In this document: piece by piece, positions 45,070 through 52,831 of the stretch | How the letters are laid out: every line of letters begins with the position of its first letter | Position numbering within the stretch: the stretch's first letter is position 1 | Source of the DNA: Rufibacter ruber | GTDB taxonomy: Bacteria; Bacteroidota; Bacteroidia; Cytophagales; Hymenobacteraceae | Direction: 5' to 3' | DNA length: 64,000 nucleotides | NCBI RefSeq assembly: GCF_001647275.1 | Contig: NZ_LRMM01000025.1 | Coordinates: 1-64,000 of the forward strand | Program-made: the position numbers and the translations under genes | Notes under the pieces: generated by a model | Seen by the model: the letters and a program-made list of their open reading frames with translations, nothing else | What the model was told of the DNA's origin: nothing | Database searches by the model: none

Positions 45070-45920
45070 TGATAAACAGCTTCACAAACAATACATACTT
45101 CAGCTTGACTGGCTGCCGAAAGCTGTTCCTTGTGGAAGCAGATAAGGTCACTGATTACGCTTTTGTAGACAATCAGGTGGACGCACTCACAATGACAGGC
45201 AACTTCGGCATGTGGGACAGGCTGGAGGCGCTTGCTTTCTCTGTCAAGTCTGAGACCTCAAAGGCCGGCACAGTCTATTCGGTAGAGGTGAGCTTCAGAG
45301 TTCCTGCGCTGAAAACCGACACAGGCAGGCAGATAAAGGAACTGGTTAAGAACGACACCACTGCTATCATAGAGGACCGCAACGGACGCTTCTGGCTGCT
45401 TGGCTACAAACAGGGCCTTTCAGCAAGTTATGACGCCGGTACGGAAGACGGCGCCTACAACGTAAAGCTGGTCACCAAACAGCTGAATGAAGTGGAAGAG
45501 GTCTCTTACAGGCTAATGACTACTCTTACGTTGAACCCGGAACTCGACAGCACTACCCCGCAGCCTTCTTACTCAAACCCTCCAATTGGCCACACACCAG
45601 ACACTGGAGGCAATACAGGTGGGGGAAACTCATCATCAAGAAATGTTTACAAGGTGGTTACCGTAGTGGCCAATAACTCACAGGTGACTAATGACCTGCA
45701 TTTCATTAAGGTACCTGAACCATACACTGTGCTGCTCCCTATTGCACCGGTAGAAGGCCAGTCACACTACTTCAAGGCCACATTCGATGCCAGCATTTCG
45801 CCAGTCATTCTGGAGTCCGGTTCTTATCTGATAGACGGTGAGTCAGACTTCCAAATCAACTCTGACCTTGGCTCTGTGCAGCTGGTATTCCAAGGCGGCG
45901 CATGGTCGGTAATCGCCTAA
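45069..45920 (+). CDS. phage structural protein with C-terminal beta domain
   Basis: A 283-residue protein. Residues 1-170 are a mixed domain with VEEVSYRLMTTLTLNP near its end; a Ser/Gly/Pro linker (about 172-200) leads to a short beta domain (NVYKVVTVVANNSQVTNDLH). The linker-plus-beta tail is like minor head/tail or decoration proteins. No motif recognised. Confidence 0.5.
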   Translation: MINSFTNNTYFSLTGCRKLFLVEADKVTDYAFVDNQVDALTMTGNFGMWDRLEALAFSVKSETSKAGTVYSVEVSFRVPALKTDTGRQIKELVKNDTTAIIEDRNGRFWLLGYKQGLSASYDAGTEDGAYNVKLVTKQLNEVEEVSYRLMTTLTLNPELDSTTPQPSYSNPPIGHTPDTGGNTGGGNSSSRNVYKVVTVVANNSQVTNDLHFIKVPEPYTVLLPIAPVEGQSHYFKATFDASISPVILESGSYLIDGESDFQINSDLGSVQLVFQGGAWSVIA

Positions 45921-45939
45921 AAAAATCCTCAACAATGAT

Positions 45940-47256
45940 TTGAAAAAGAGAATAAATAAGACACCAGCGACAGCACCCGCCAAAGCTTCGCCCAGCGTCT
46001 TCAACGTACAGCTGGCCGAGGTGAAGATGCCTACGGTGAACCTGACCAACCTAAGGTATAGCACCAATGCCTGGGTGAACTACGGCGACAACAACTTCTG
46101 GCCGGACTTCCTGATTAAGCTGGTGCCGTTCTCTACGGTGCACCAGAGCTTTGTCAACAAACGCGCCGAACTGATACTCTCGGAAGGCCTCAGCTACTCA
46201 GACGACATCGCGCCTTTCCTGGAGAACATCAACCAAGAAGGTCAGTCTGCCGACGACTTGCTGGAGCTGGTGGCAAACGACCTTTCAGTCCTGGAGACGT
46301 TCGCTGTTGTGGTACGCTACAACAAGCTGAAGAACAAAATCGTCGCAGTGGACTACCTGGACTCCTCAAAGGTACGGGTAGACAAGAACCTGGACGAGTT
46401 AGGGAATGTGCAGGGATATTGGGCTAGTGCAGACTGGACGAATACTACTATAAATACGCCAGTTTACTACGAACGCTTCAATCCGAACAATATAAACCAG
46501 ACTACCCAGATTTTCTTCTACCACAAGAGAGCACTCGGCAACCCGTTCTACCCGCTTGTAAGTTACGCCAGCGCATTGACTTACATAATGATGGCAAATG
46601 AAGTAGGCAAGTTCGCTCTGAATGATGTGTTGAACGGTTTCTTCGGGTCTGCTTTACTGAATGTGAATGCGCCTATGACCGAAGACCAGAAGGCTGAGTT
46701 TATCACCAAAACCACAAAAGCATTCACCGGAGCTGAGAACGCATCAAAATTAATGGTGACCGTTACCGAGGATGCGGAAGCAATCACACTTACACCACTT
46801 AACGCAACAGACAACGCTGATAAAGTTGTGACCCGAAGAGAGGTAAATGTATCTGAGATTTCAACTGCGCACAGAGGCAACCCGATAGTCGCAGGTGTTA
46901 CGCCAGACGGTAGCCAGCTAGGCAGCGACGGCAAGCTCTACAGAGACTCCCTCGAGATTTACTACAACACAGTGATACGCCAGCTCCAGAAGCCTTTTAT
47001 CAATTTCATGGAACGGGTGCTGGACTTCAACGGATACACAGACTATGAGCTAGAAATTACCAGCTCTGCGCTCATGACGAACTCAGAGGTGCCAGCCTGG
47101 AAGATGGACTTCCTTAAGCCTGAGGTTTGGCTGTCCGAGCATGGCTACAGCAAGGAAGACATTCTTGACTCACACATCGACGAAAACGGCGATGTAGAAG
47201 ACCCAGAGGAGACCGAAGATGTACCAGAAGCTACAGAACCAAATCCAGAAATATAA
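45940..47256 (+). CDS. portal protein (probable)
   Basis: A 438-residue protein with portal-type features: the N-terminal LTNLRYSTNAWVNYGDNNFWPDFL, a middle with KNKIVAVDYLDSSKVRVDK, then ETFAVVVRYN and QLQKPFINFMERVLDFNGY, and an acidic C-terminal tail. The start is TTG 45940. The portal forms the dodecameric DNA gate. It lies downstream of the capsid gene, not upstream as usual. Confidence 0.65.
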   Translation: MKKRINKTPATAPAKASPSVFNVQLAEVKMPTVNLTNLRYSTNAWVNYGDNNFWPDFLIKLVPFSTVHQSFVNKRAELILSEGLSYSDDIAPFLENINQEGQSADDLLELVANDLSVLETFAVVVRYNKLKNKIVAVDYLDSSKVRVDKNLDELGNVQGYWASADWTNTTINTPVYYERFNPNNINQTTQIFFYHKRALGNPFYPLVSYASALTYIMMANEVGKFALNDVLNGFFGSALLNVNAPMTEDQKAEFITKTTKAFTGAENASKLMVTVTEDAEAITLTPLNATDNADKVVTRREVNVSEISTAHRGNPIVAGVTPDGSQLGSDGKLYRDSLEIYYNTVIRQLQKPFINFMERVLDFNGYTDYELEITSSALMTNSEVPAWKMDFLKPEVWLSEHGYSKEDILDSHIDENGDVEDPEETEDVPEATEPNPEI

Positions 47257-47260
47257 CTCG

Positions 47261-47710
47261 ATGACGGAGCCCGAAATGGCCCGTTTTGAGCTTGCTGCGA
47301 TAGATGACTTCTACTTCTGGAGCAGAAAGACCTGGGTGCGATTCGTCTTCATCTACGCCAACAACGAGGAAAACAAAAGGCTCGGCAGGTCTGGGCAGGA
47401 AAGCGGCACCAGGTACGGCACCAGGAACATTGACCTGATACCCACCAGCAAGAAGCCAAAAAGAAGAAACACTTCCACCAGGACCATCAGGTACTTTGAC
47501 ACCGGAAGGAGTTCGCCGGGCAGCAAGAACAAAGCAATCCGGGACGCTTCCGGCCGCTACACCAAGAACGTAGGCCAGGCAATCAACGGTAACTGGCGCA
47601 GCTTCAGACCGGGGCTGGTTGTAATAGTGACCGGCATCTGGAGTTTCGAGAGAGGAAAGTTCGTTTCGGACTTCGCCGATTTCAACATAAAAGACCAGTC
47701 GTCTGGCTAA
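47261..47710 (+). CDS. phage protein of unknown function
   Basis: A 149-residue, strongly basic protein (MTEPEMARFELAAIDDFYFW; then KKPKRRNTSTRTIRYFDTGR). ATG 47261 lies four bases after the portal stop codon and is preferred to the overlapping in-frame ATG at 47219. A packaging or head-completion role is possible from position. Confidence 0.5.
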   Translation: MTEPEMARFELAAIDDFYFWSRKTWVRFVFIYANNEENKRLGRSGQESGTRYGTRNIDLIPTSKKPKRRNTSTRTIRYFDTGRSSPGSKNKAIRDASGRYTKNVGQAINGNWRSFRPGLVVIVTGIWSFERGKFVSDFADFNIKDQSSG

Positions 47711-47729
47711 AAAACACCCTTAACACTAA

Positions 47730-48230
47730 ATGTATTTAATCGATGAGGCATACCTGAAAAGCCGGGTAAACATCGCAGTAAAGGACTCAACGGTACTGAA
47801 GATTTCTTTCCAGAACGTCACCGACTTCTACCTACAGGAGCTGCTTTCCATCCCGCTGTACGACCTGCTTCTGGACCATACCCAGAACGACACCGCCATC
47901 ACACCAAAACAGACTGAACTGCTTGCCAAGGTAAAAGCCTACTTCGCGCTGATGGTGCACTACGACCTAATCTTCAACCTTTTCGAGGTCAACAACAAAG
48001 GCAACAAGGTAGAAGCAGACGCTCCATCTGTGGAACTCATGAAGATGCAGCGTTCAGAAGTGCTCTCCAAGGCCGAGCAGATGAAGTCCTACATTGAGCG
48101 TTTCCTGAATGACAACAGAGGAGACTTCCCTCAGTACTTCTCAAACGAACAGCCAGACGCGCCAAAGCCCACCTCCGGGGTTTCGCCCATTGTCTTTCTG
48201 GACGAGCCTAAAATTTGGATAGGAGGCTAA
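47730..48230 (+). CDS. head-tail connector-like protein
   Basis: A 166-residue mostly helical protein (MYLIDEAYLKSRVNIAVKDS; later LLAKVKAYFALMVHYDLIFNL). Size, helix content and place after the portal resemble the DUF6712-type connector proteins of Bacteroidota phages. Ends three bases before the next ATG. Confidence 0.5.
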   Translation: MYLIDEAYLKSRVNIAVKDSTVLKISFQNVTDFYLQELLSIPLYDLLLDHTQNDTAITPKQTELLAKVKAYFALMVHYDLIFNLFEVNNKGNKVEADAPSVELMKMQRSEVLSKAEQMKSYIERFLNDNRGDFPQYFSNEQPDAPKPTSGVSPIVFLDEPKIWIGG

Positions 48231-48233
48231 GCA

Positions 48234-48491
48234 ATGACCATTGAAATGAGCACCGTTCTGACAATAGTGGGCTATCTGGCGACCGCCATAGGCGCACTTA
48301 TTACCTGGAACATCAAAGTCACCAAACTAGAAAGCCGCATTGAGTCAAACGAAAAGAACATCGACAAGCTTTACATACAGGAAATCGAGCGAAACAAAGA
48401 GATGAAGGAAGTCAAAGACCTTCTACAGCAGGTGCTGCTAAAACTGACGGAACTGGAGACCTACCAGAAAATCAAGAATGAAACTAAGTAA
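48234..48491 (+). CDS. membrane-anchored coiled-coil protein (lysis accessory)
   Basis: An 85-residue protein with one N-terminal membrane helix (VLTIVGYLATAIGALITW) followed by a coiled coil. This is like holin-accessory or spanin-type proteins. It overlaps the next gene by 14 bases. Confidence 0.55.
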   Translation: MTIEMSTVLTIVGYLATAIGALITWNIKVTKLESRIESNEKNIDKLYIQEIERNKEMKEVKDLLQQVLLKLTELETYQKIKNETK

Positions 48492-48663
48492 TGTATACAA
48501 AGGCTGGAAGAGCTCGCTAGTAGCCACTGTGTTGTTGGTGGGCATTGGCTGGGCGGTAGCATACGACAAGCTTAGCGGTGAGCTGGCTTTGGGCATACTT
48601 CCTGTGATTCTGGGCCTGTACGGGTTCAACAAGGAAGAAAAAAGGCGAGTAATGAATAAGTGA
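48478..48663 (+). CDS. holin-like protein
   Basis: A 61-residue protein with two membrane helices (SLVATVLLVGIGWAVAY and LALGILPVILGLYGF) and a basic tail, the make-up of class II/III holins. Overlaps the preceding coiled-coil gene and, by four bases (GTGA), the fibre gene. Confidence 0.65.
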   Translation: MKLSNVYKGWKSSLVATVLLVGIGWAVAYDKLSGELALGILPVILGLYGFNKEEKRRVMNK

Positions 48664-50786
48664 AGCAAACCAAGATAAAACTCAATAACAAGAACGTAAC
48701 GAGTGAACCGGGTGATAAGCTGAATGTGAATTCGGACGTAAACTTTACAGGCGAACTGACCAAAAACGGCAAAGCTATAGGCGGCGGAGGTATTGATTCT
48801 GTGGATAGCCTTTCGCAGCTTTATGACACCCTCACTTCGGAAAAAGCAGAAGGGTTGCAGCGCTATGTGAAAAAAAATACCACTGACGGCGCAAACTCAG
48901 GACGCCTCTACCGACTTAAGCCGCTGGAGGACTGTTTTGTCCGAGTGGACGGCGTAGACTATCCGGCAACTGTTGAAAATTGGGGGACTGAAATCGCACA
49001 TTACGTAGTCCAGCTTGGTGAAGGGTACCTGAAGGGCACAGAACTTGGCGGTACACAGAGCCACAGCTACATTCCGTTCTGGGACCTTGAATTCGCACAG
49101 AGTTCCACATACGCCCCAGGAGCCAGCATTCCCGTTACAATCGATTTTAAAAGCTCATTCACCTACCTGTCGTCTGAGCCAGGTGTGGCCAAGGCATTCC
49201 AAGCAAACATACTCACCAACGTAAAAAGGACGTTGCCTGTGCGCGTTAGCATCGACAGTAAGAATCCGGAAGACACTCTGACTGGTTTCTTGGCATCTTC
49301 CGGCATTACCCAGGCAACTGTGGACGGTGTTGAAAAGGCGGTTAGGGTGGACCAGACGGGTAGATCGTTCGTTGGCGGTGTCAGGAACGAGATAGAACTG
49401 AGGCAGATCAAAACCGACCACTTCGAGGTAAGGATAGAGCCTAGGAACGGTAACCTGGACACAGGAGGTTCTTCGGCCGTTGTCGTCAATGCCACCTACG
49501 CAGAACTCGCTGCCCTGGTCTCAGAAGGCCTGCTGAAGGTCGGAAGCTACTACTACCTTACGGACCACCGCACAAAGCATAATATTCCCTACACAACGGT
49601 CATAAACGAAGGCCCGACAGAAGGTCTTTTGCTTCTGGCAACAGGAGGAAACCGTTTCGCGCTTCAGGCATACTCCCTTAATCACCAGACCGACATCATC
49701 TATTTTGATTTCTTCGACAATCTGTGTGAGGACGGAGTGACACCCAGAACCGGAAAGATAATCTACCGCAAGGACACCAAGCACAGCATAGAACTCTACT
49801 ACGACTGGAGGAACGTCAAATTCAGGCGCTGGAGGATTTCGGCCCCAGCCTATGACCCGGCCACAACCTATGCCAGGAACAGCATAGTGATGTACAACAA
49901 TGTGCTGTACATCTGCTGCCTGTCAGGCACTGTCGGCATCACACCCTCTAATGCGGCGGCAAACCATAACTGGTGCCAGGCTTGGAACCCTGCCAGCACA
50001 ACCCAGGCCACACCTTATGTAGCGATGTCGCCAACCCCTAACCTTTGCGGCTATCCTGTCACAGCCGTCCTGGACGACTACAGGGACTTCTACACATTCA
50101 ACCGGCTTACGGACGGCCAGGGCAACAGCGAATTCTTCATCGACCCTGCCTATGTGTTCAATATAAGCATCGGCCTCAATGCCCAGGACTTCAGCCTTTA
50201 CAACAATATAGTCTTTATTGTGCCTTTCACCGCTTCAACGCCCCAGCCAATTTACGACATCAAGATTGGCAACAGCTGCTTCAATATGACCTTCCTTAAC
50301 CGGGCTGTTGAAATCTACCTGAAGGACCACTGCAATGACAACGTTTGGAAGGGAACCTGCGCCCAGCTGCACACCGGCAACTGGTTCCGGTTCAACGTAT
50401 TCAATGCTAATGGGGAACAATCCACCATTACGGACGACTTCAAGAACAACCTGTTTGTGGGGAACTTCCGGTGGAACATCTCGCTTGGGCATGCCTCTGC
50501 CAACGGCAACATCTGCAAGGGAGTCTTCCAGGCCAACCACAACAGCCAAAGCCTTTCAAGCAATGTTTTCCACAGCACAGTGCAGTACTGCTGCTTTGTG
50601 AGAATGCTAAGCAACACCTTCAAGGGCCAGCTGGGTGAGGTCAGGACAATGGTGCAGATTGCCAACAAGACCATCAACAGCCCCTACACCAATGTCAATG
50701 TGCTTCATGAACACAAGCCCAGCGGCAAGGTATTCTACACAACTGTAGACATCAACGGAGTGACCACTGTGTCAGAGTTGGTATAA
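48660..50786 (+). CDS. tail fibre/tail spike protein
   Basis: A 708-residue protein starting GTG 48660. The N-terminus has a short collagen-free stalk (KLNVNSDVNFTGELTKNGKA), the middle a GYRDFYTFNRLT-type domain and the C-terminal part has repeated Asn/Gly strands (NDNVWKGTC, NNLFVGNFRWN, SSNVFHSTVQYC) as in beta-helix fibres. It probably binds the host surface. The C-terminal region looks like the receptor-binding part. Confidence 0.65.
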   Translation: MKQTKIKLNNKNVTSEPGDKLNVNSDVNFTGELTKNGKAIGGGGIDSVDSLSQLYDTLTSEKAEGLQRYVKKNTTDGANSGRLYRLKPLEDCFVRVDGVDYPATVENWGTEIAHYVVQLGEGYLKGTELGGTQSHSYIPFWDLEFAQSSTYAPGASIPVTIDFKSSFTYLSSEPGVAKAFQANILTNVKRTLPVRVSIDSKNPEDTLTGFLASSGITQATVDGVEKAVRVDQTGRSFVGGVRNEIELRQIKTDHFEVRIEPRNGNLDTGGSSAVVVNATYAELAALVSEGLLKVGSYYYLTDHRTKHNIPYTTVINEGPTEGLLLLATGGNRFALQAYSLNHQTDIIYFDFFDNLCEDGVTPRTGKIIYRKDTKHSIELYYDWRNVKFRRWRISAPAYDPATTYARNSIVMYNNVLYICCLSGTVGITPSNAAANHNWCQAWNPASTTQATPYVAMSPTPNLCGYPVTAVLDDYRDFYTFNRLTDGQGNSEFFIDPAYVFNISIGLNAQDFSLYNNIVFIVPFTASTPQPIYDIKIGNSCFNMTFLNRAVEIYLKDHCNDNVWKGTCAQLHTGNWFRFNVFNANGEQSTITDDFKNNLFVGNFRWNISLGHASANGNICKGVFQANHNSQSLSSNVFHSTVQYCCFVRMLSNTFKGQLGEVRTMVQIANKTINSPYTNVNVLHEHKPSGKVFYTTVDINGVTTVSELV

Positions 50787-50789
50787 AAA

Positions 50790-51173
50790 ATGAACTCGAT
50801 TTCTATGGACAACCACCAATACATAATAAATGATGCAGAATTTGACCTGACGATAGGCAAAGGTGTAACTCAACTCGTTACCGGCCACCAGAATGGGCTG
50901 AGGAAGATATTTAAGCTACTGATGTTTAACGCGAACGAACCGGACAGGAACATCACCGTCAGGTTCCGTTGCTACCTTGTTCCGGAAGGCAACATCAACG
51001 ATGTGCTGGCCGAAAGCACTGTGGAGTTCACCCTGTCTGAGGACGACTACGACTTTTTTGAGGACAACATCGGGATTCCGATTGTCAAGAAGTCGATACT
51101 GAACGGACTGCTTGACTACCACTTCGGGGTACCGAAATACTTTGATGAAGCACCCAGCCTACCTGCCACATAA
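50790..51173 (+). CDS. phage protein of unknown function
   Basis: A 127-residue protein with beta strands (ITVRFRCYLVPEGNIND) and an acidic middle. It directly follows the fibre gene and may be a fibre chaperone or tip component. No motif recognised. A terminator follows. Confidence 0.5.
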   Translation: MNSISMDNHQYIINDAEFDLTIGKGVTQLVTGHQNGLRKIFKLLMFNANEPDRNITVRFRCYLVPEGNINDVLAESTVEFTLSEDDYDFFEDNIGIPIVKKSILNGLLDYHFGVPKYFDEAPSLPAT

Positions 51174-51179
51174 ATCAGA

Positions 51180-51216
51180 AAATGCCAACCTTTATTAGAG
51201 GTTGGCATTTCTCGTT
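51180..51216. terminator. bidirectional terminator
   Basis: Stem AAATGCCAACC / GGTTGGCATTT with loop TTTATTAGA and a T-containing tail. It ends the structural block on the plus strand and the DUF5675 gene on the minus strand. Confidence 0.85.
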
Positions 51217-51292
51217 TAGGACTCCGGCATCGAGTCCGGGCTTTCTGTAAGTTGTTTTACTTGGGTGGCAGGTCCTGATTTGGTGGTGGAGC

Positions 51293-51700
51293 CTATTTCA
51301 CAATCTGGAGGCAGAATTCGTCTGGTAGCAACGCCAAGAGTTTCTTCATCGTCGCCTTGCTGTTGGTGACATCTTTGTACTGGTCGCCGTTGATGTCAGT
51401 CAGGCCGCTGCCCACCAGTACGCAGCCCAATATGTCTGTGTGGTAGTTGCCCAGGTGGATCAGGATGTAGCTGCGGTTCGGTACGTCCAAGATGTGGAAG
51501 TGCTGGCCGTACTTGGCGCTGGTCCTCTTCTTTACTGTGTACTCCCCTGCCGGTATGCAGGAGACTCTGGGTTCGTTGTTTCTGTCTGCCAGCTCCAAGG
51601 TGTGGCAGCTGTACACCTCCTTGCCTGTGGCGTCTTTTACTGTCAGCGTTCCTGTTGTTTGTTTGTCGCTGTAAACTTTCCTTTTGATTTCTACTTGCAT
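51293..51700 (-). CDS. DUF5675 protein (endolysin-associated)
   Basis: A 135-residue protein resembling DUF5675: VSCIPAGEYTVKKRTSAKYG, then IHLGNYHTDILGCVLVG and VTNSKATMKKLL. Members occur in phage and tailocin lysis regions and are often predicted as peptidoglycan-active or cell-wall-binding. It is the only clear phage gene on the minus strand and has its own motif and leader hairpin. Confidence 0.75.
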   Translation of the reverse strand: MQVEIKRKVYSDKQTTGTLTVKDATGKEVYSCHTLELADRNNEPRVSCIPAGEYTVKKRTSAKYGQHFHILDVPNRSYILIHLGNYHTDILGCVLVGSGLTDINGDQYKDVTNSKATMKKLLALLPDEFCLQIVK

Positions 51701-51705
51701 TTACT

Positions 51706-51743
51706 AACCGCCGATTTTCGCTTTTGCGCGTCCATCGGCGGTT
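51706..51743 (-). other. leader hairpin of the DUF5675 mRNA
   Basis: A perfect 10 bp stem (minus strand AACCGCCGAT / ATCGGCGGTT) between the motif at 51742-51755 and the gene start at 51700, the same layout as at 39268-39321. Confidence 0.6.
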
Positions 51744-51755
51744 TTATATATGTGC
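51742..51755 (-). promoter_or_regulatory. CACATATATAAAA motif before DUF5675 gene
   Basis: The minus strand reads GCACATATATAAAA, a variant of GACATATATAAGGG, ending where the leader hairpin begins. Confidence 0.55.
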
Positions 51756-51915
51756 CATTTCCAGGCTGTTTGAGGGGTTTTTAGCTAAAAAATCTAGACA
51801 AAAGTTTTTAAACACATAGACAATAGTTTTCAAATAAACAATACCTGAACAGCCAAAAAGTAAAACTTAACAATTTCTTAACATTGGAAATTCGTTTTCC
51901 GCTTCTGCGCCCCCA

Positions 51916-51923
51916 TACCTTTG
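51916..51923 (+). promoter_or_regulatory. host-type -7 box of the early region
   Basis: TACCTTTG matches TAnnTTTG. A TTCG at 51891-51894 is at a suitable distance for a weak -33 box. It would let host RNA polymerase start the rightward early region. Confidence 0.55.
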
Positions 51924-52096
51924 CAGAAGAAATCCAAACACCGATTTCAGCAAACATATTTAACAGGACGTTACAAAACCCCTGATAGGAAGAGTACGGC
52001 CATTTTTTTCTCTAGCCGCAAAGCGCTTTGCTGGCTAAGCAGGAGAGGTACGTCTTGCTAAAACACAATTTTTGTTTCACACCTAAAACTATCTTT

Positions 52097-52372
52097 ATGC
52101 ACACCGAAAAAGAAACCCAGGAGCCAGACCCGTTCGAGGGCATGACACCAGAGCAGAGAGCCGCGGCAATCGAGTGGGAGAAACAGCAGCCTGACTACCA
52201 ATGTCCAATAATAGAATCGATGGTAGAAACCGCCAAAGAACTTCAGCGCGGCCAAATCACACAGGAGGAGGCAGACAAGGAACTGGCCAAGCTCTGGGAG
52301 CTGTACGACCAGGAATACAAAGAAAGGCCCAGCAGAACAGAACAGGAACCACCAGGAGAATTACCGTTATAA
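52097..52372 (+). CDS. 91-residue acidic phage protein
   Basis: A small acidic, helical protein (HTEKETQEPDPFEGMTPEQR; later QGQITQEEADKELAKLWELY-type helix QITQEEADKELAKLWEL). ATG 52097 is preferred to upstream starts. First gene after the host-type promoter, so an early takeover role is possible. No family recognised. Confidence 0.5.
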   Translation: MHTEKETQEPDPFEGMTPEQRAAAIEWEKQQPDYQCPIIESMVETAKELQRGQITQEEADKELAKLWELYDQEYKERPSRTEQEPPGELPL

Positions 52373-52375
52373 TAC

Positions 52376-52400
52376 ATAGGGTAATGTCGCTCATCGTTCC
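52376..52400 (+). repeat. phage repeat, copy 2
   Basis: 25 bases identical to the core of the phage 34 bp repeat (ATAGGGTAATGTCGCTCATC and five more bases). Same orientation as copy 3, opposite to copies 1 and 4. It begins four bases after a stop codon. Confidence 0.88.
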
Positions 52401-52453
52401 TTAAACCAGACAAGAACCAGAAACCAGAAACCACCCCAACCAATCAGGTCACA

Positions 52454-52484
52454 TATACTATAGGGTAATGTCGCTCATCGTTCC
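52454..52484 (+). repeat. phage repeat, copy 3
   Basis: 31 bases identical to copies 1 and 4 (reverse complement), starting TATACTATAGGGTAATG. With the preceding ACA it reads ACATATACTATAGGG, close to the ACATATATAAGGG motif. Copies 2 and 3 are 53 bases apart; the stretch 52373-52597 holds no gene. Confidence 0.9.
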
Positions 52485-52597
52485 CCGTTCTCCTGTTTGC
52501 CGCGTTGACCCAATCTTAAAATAGTTACAGTTTATCTCAGACTTCTGCCAAGGGAGGGTGATATAAGTGATATATACTATAAATCAACGCACAAACA

Positions 52598-52831
52598 ATG
52601 ACACAGAACAAAGAACCCAGGCAGAAGATGGTGGCTGTAAAGCCAGAGGTACACCAAGAACTTAGAATGCTACAACTTGAGCTCAGCTACGGATTGGAGC
52701 TTCCGTTCTCGCTCAACGACATAGTGAAGATGCTTCTGATTTCGGGTGTGGACCTGAACAAGGTAAGCGGCTACTATGCCAAAGAGAAGGCTGCGCAAGC
52801 AACAAAAATCGATGAAGAGGAAGCCAAGTAA
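52598..52831 (+). CDS. 77-residue protein before polymerase gene
   Basis: A small helical protein (KPEVHQELRMLQLELSYGLE then LPFSLNDIVKMLLISGV) with some similarity in layout to ribbon-helix-helix or replication-initiation accessory proteins. Its stop codon overlaps the next ATG (TAATG). It follows a TGATATATACTATAAA motif at 52567-52582. Confidence 0.55.
   Translation: MTQNKEPRQKMVAVKPEVHQELRMLQLELSYGLELPFSLNDIVKMLLISGVDLNKVSGYYAKEKAAQATKIDEEEAK

Noticed and set aside
47219-47260. Longer start of the gene after the portal
   Set aside because: It would overlap the portal gene by 38 bases; the ATG at 47261 gives normal spacing.
52201-52404. 67-codon frame ending in MSLIVP
   Set aside because: It is a shadow of the 52097 gene; only the short MSLIVP part belongs to the repeat.
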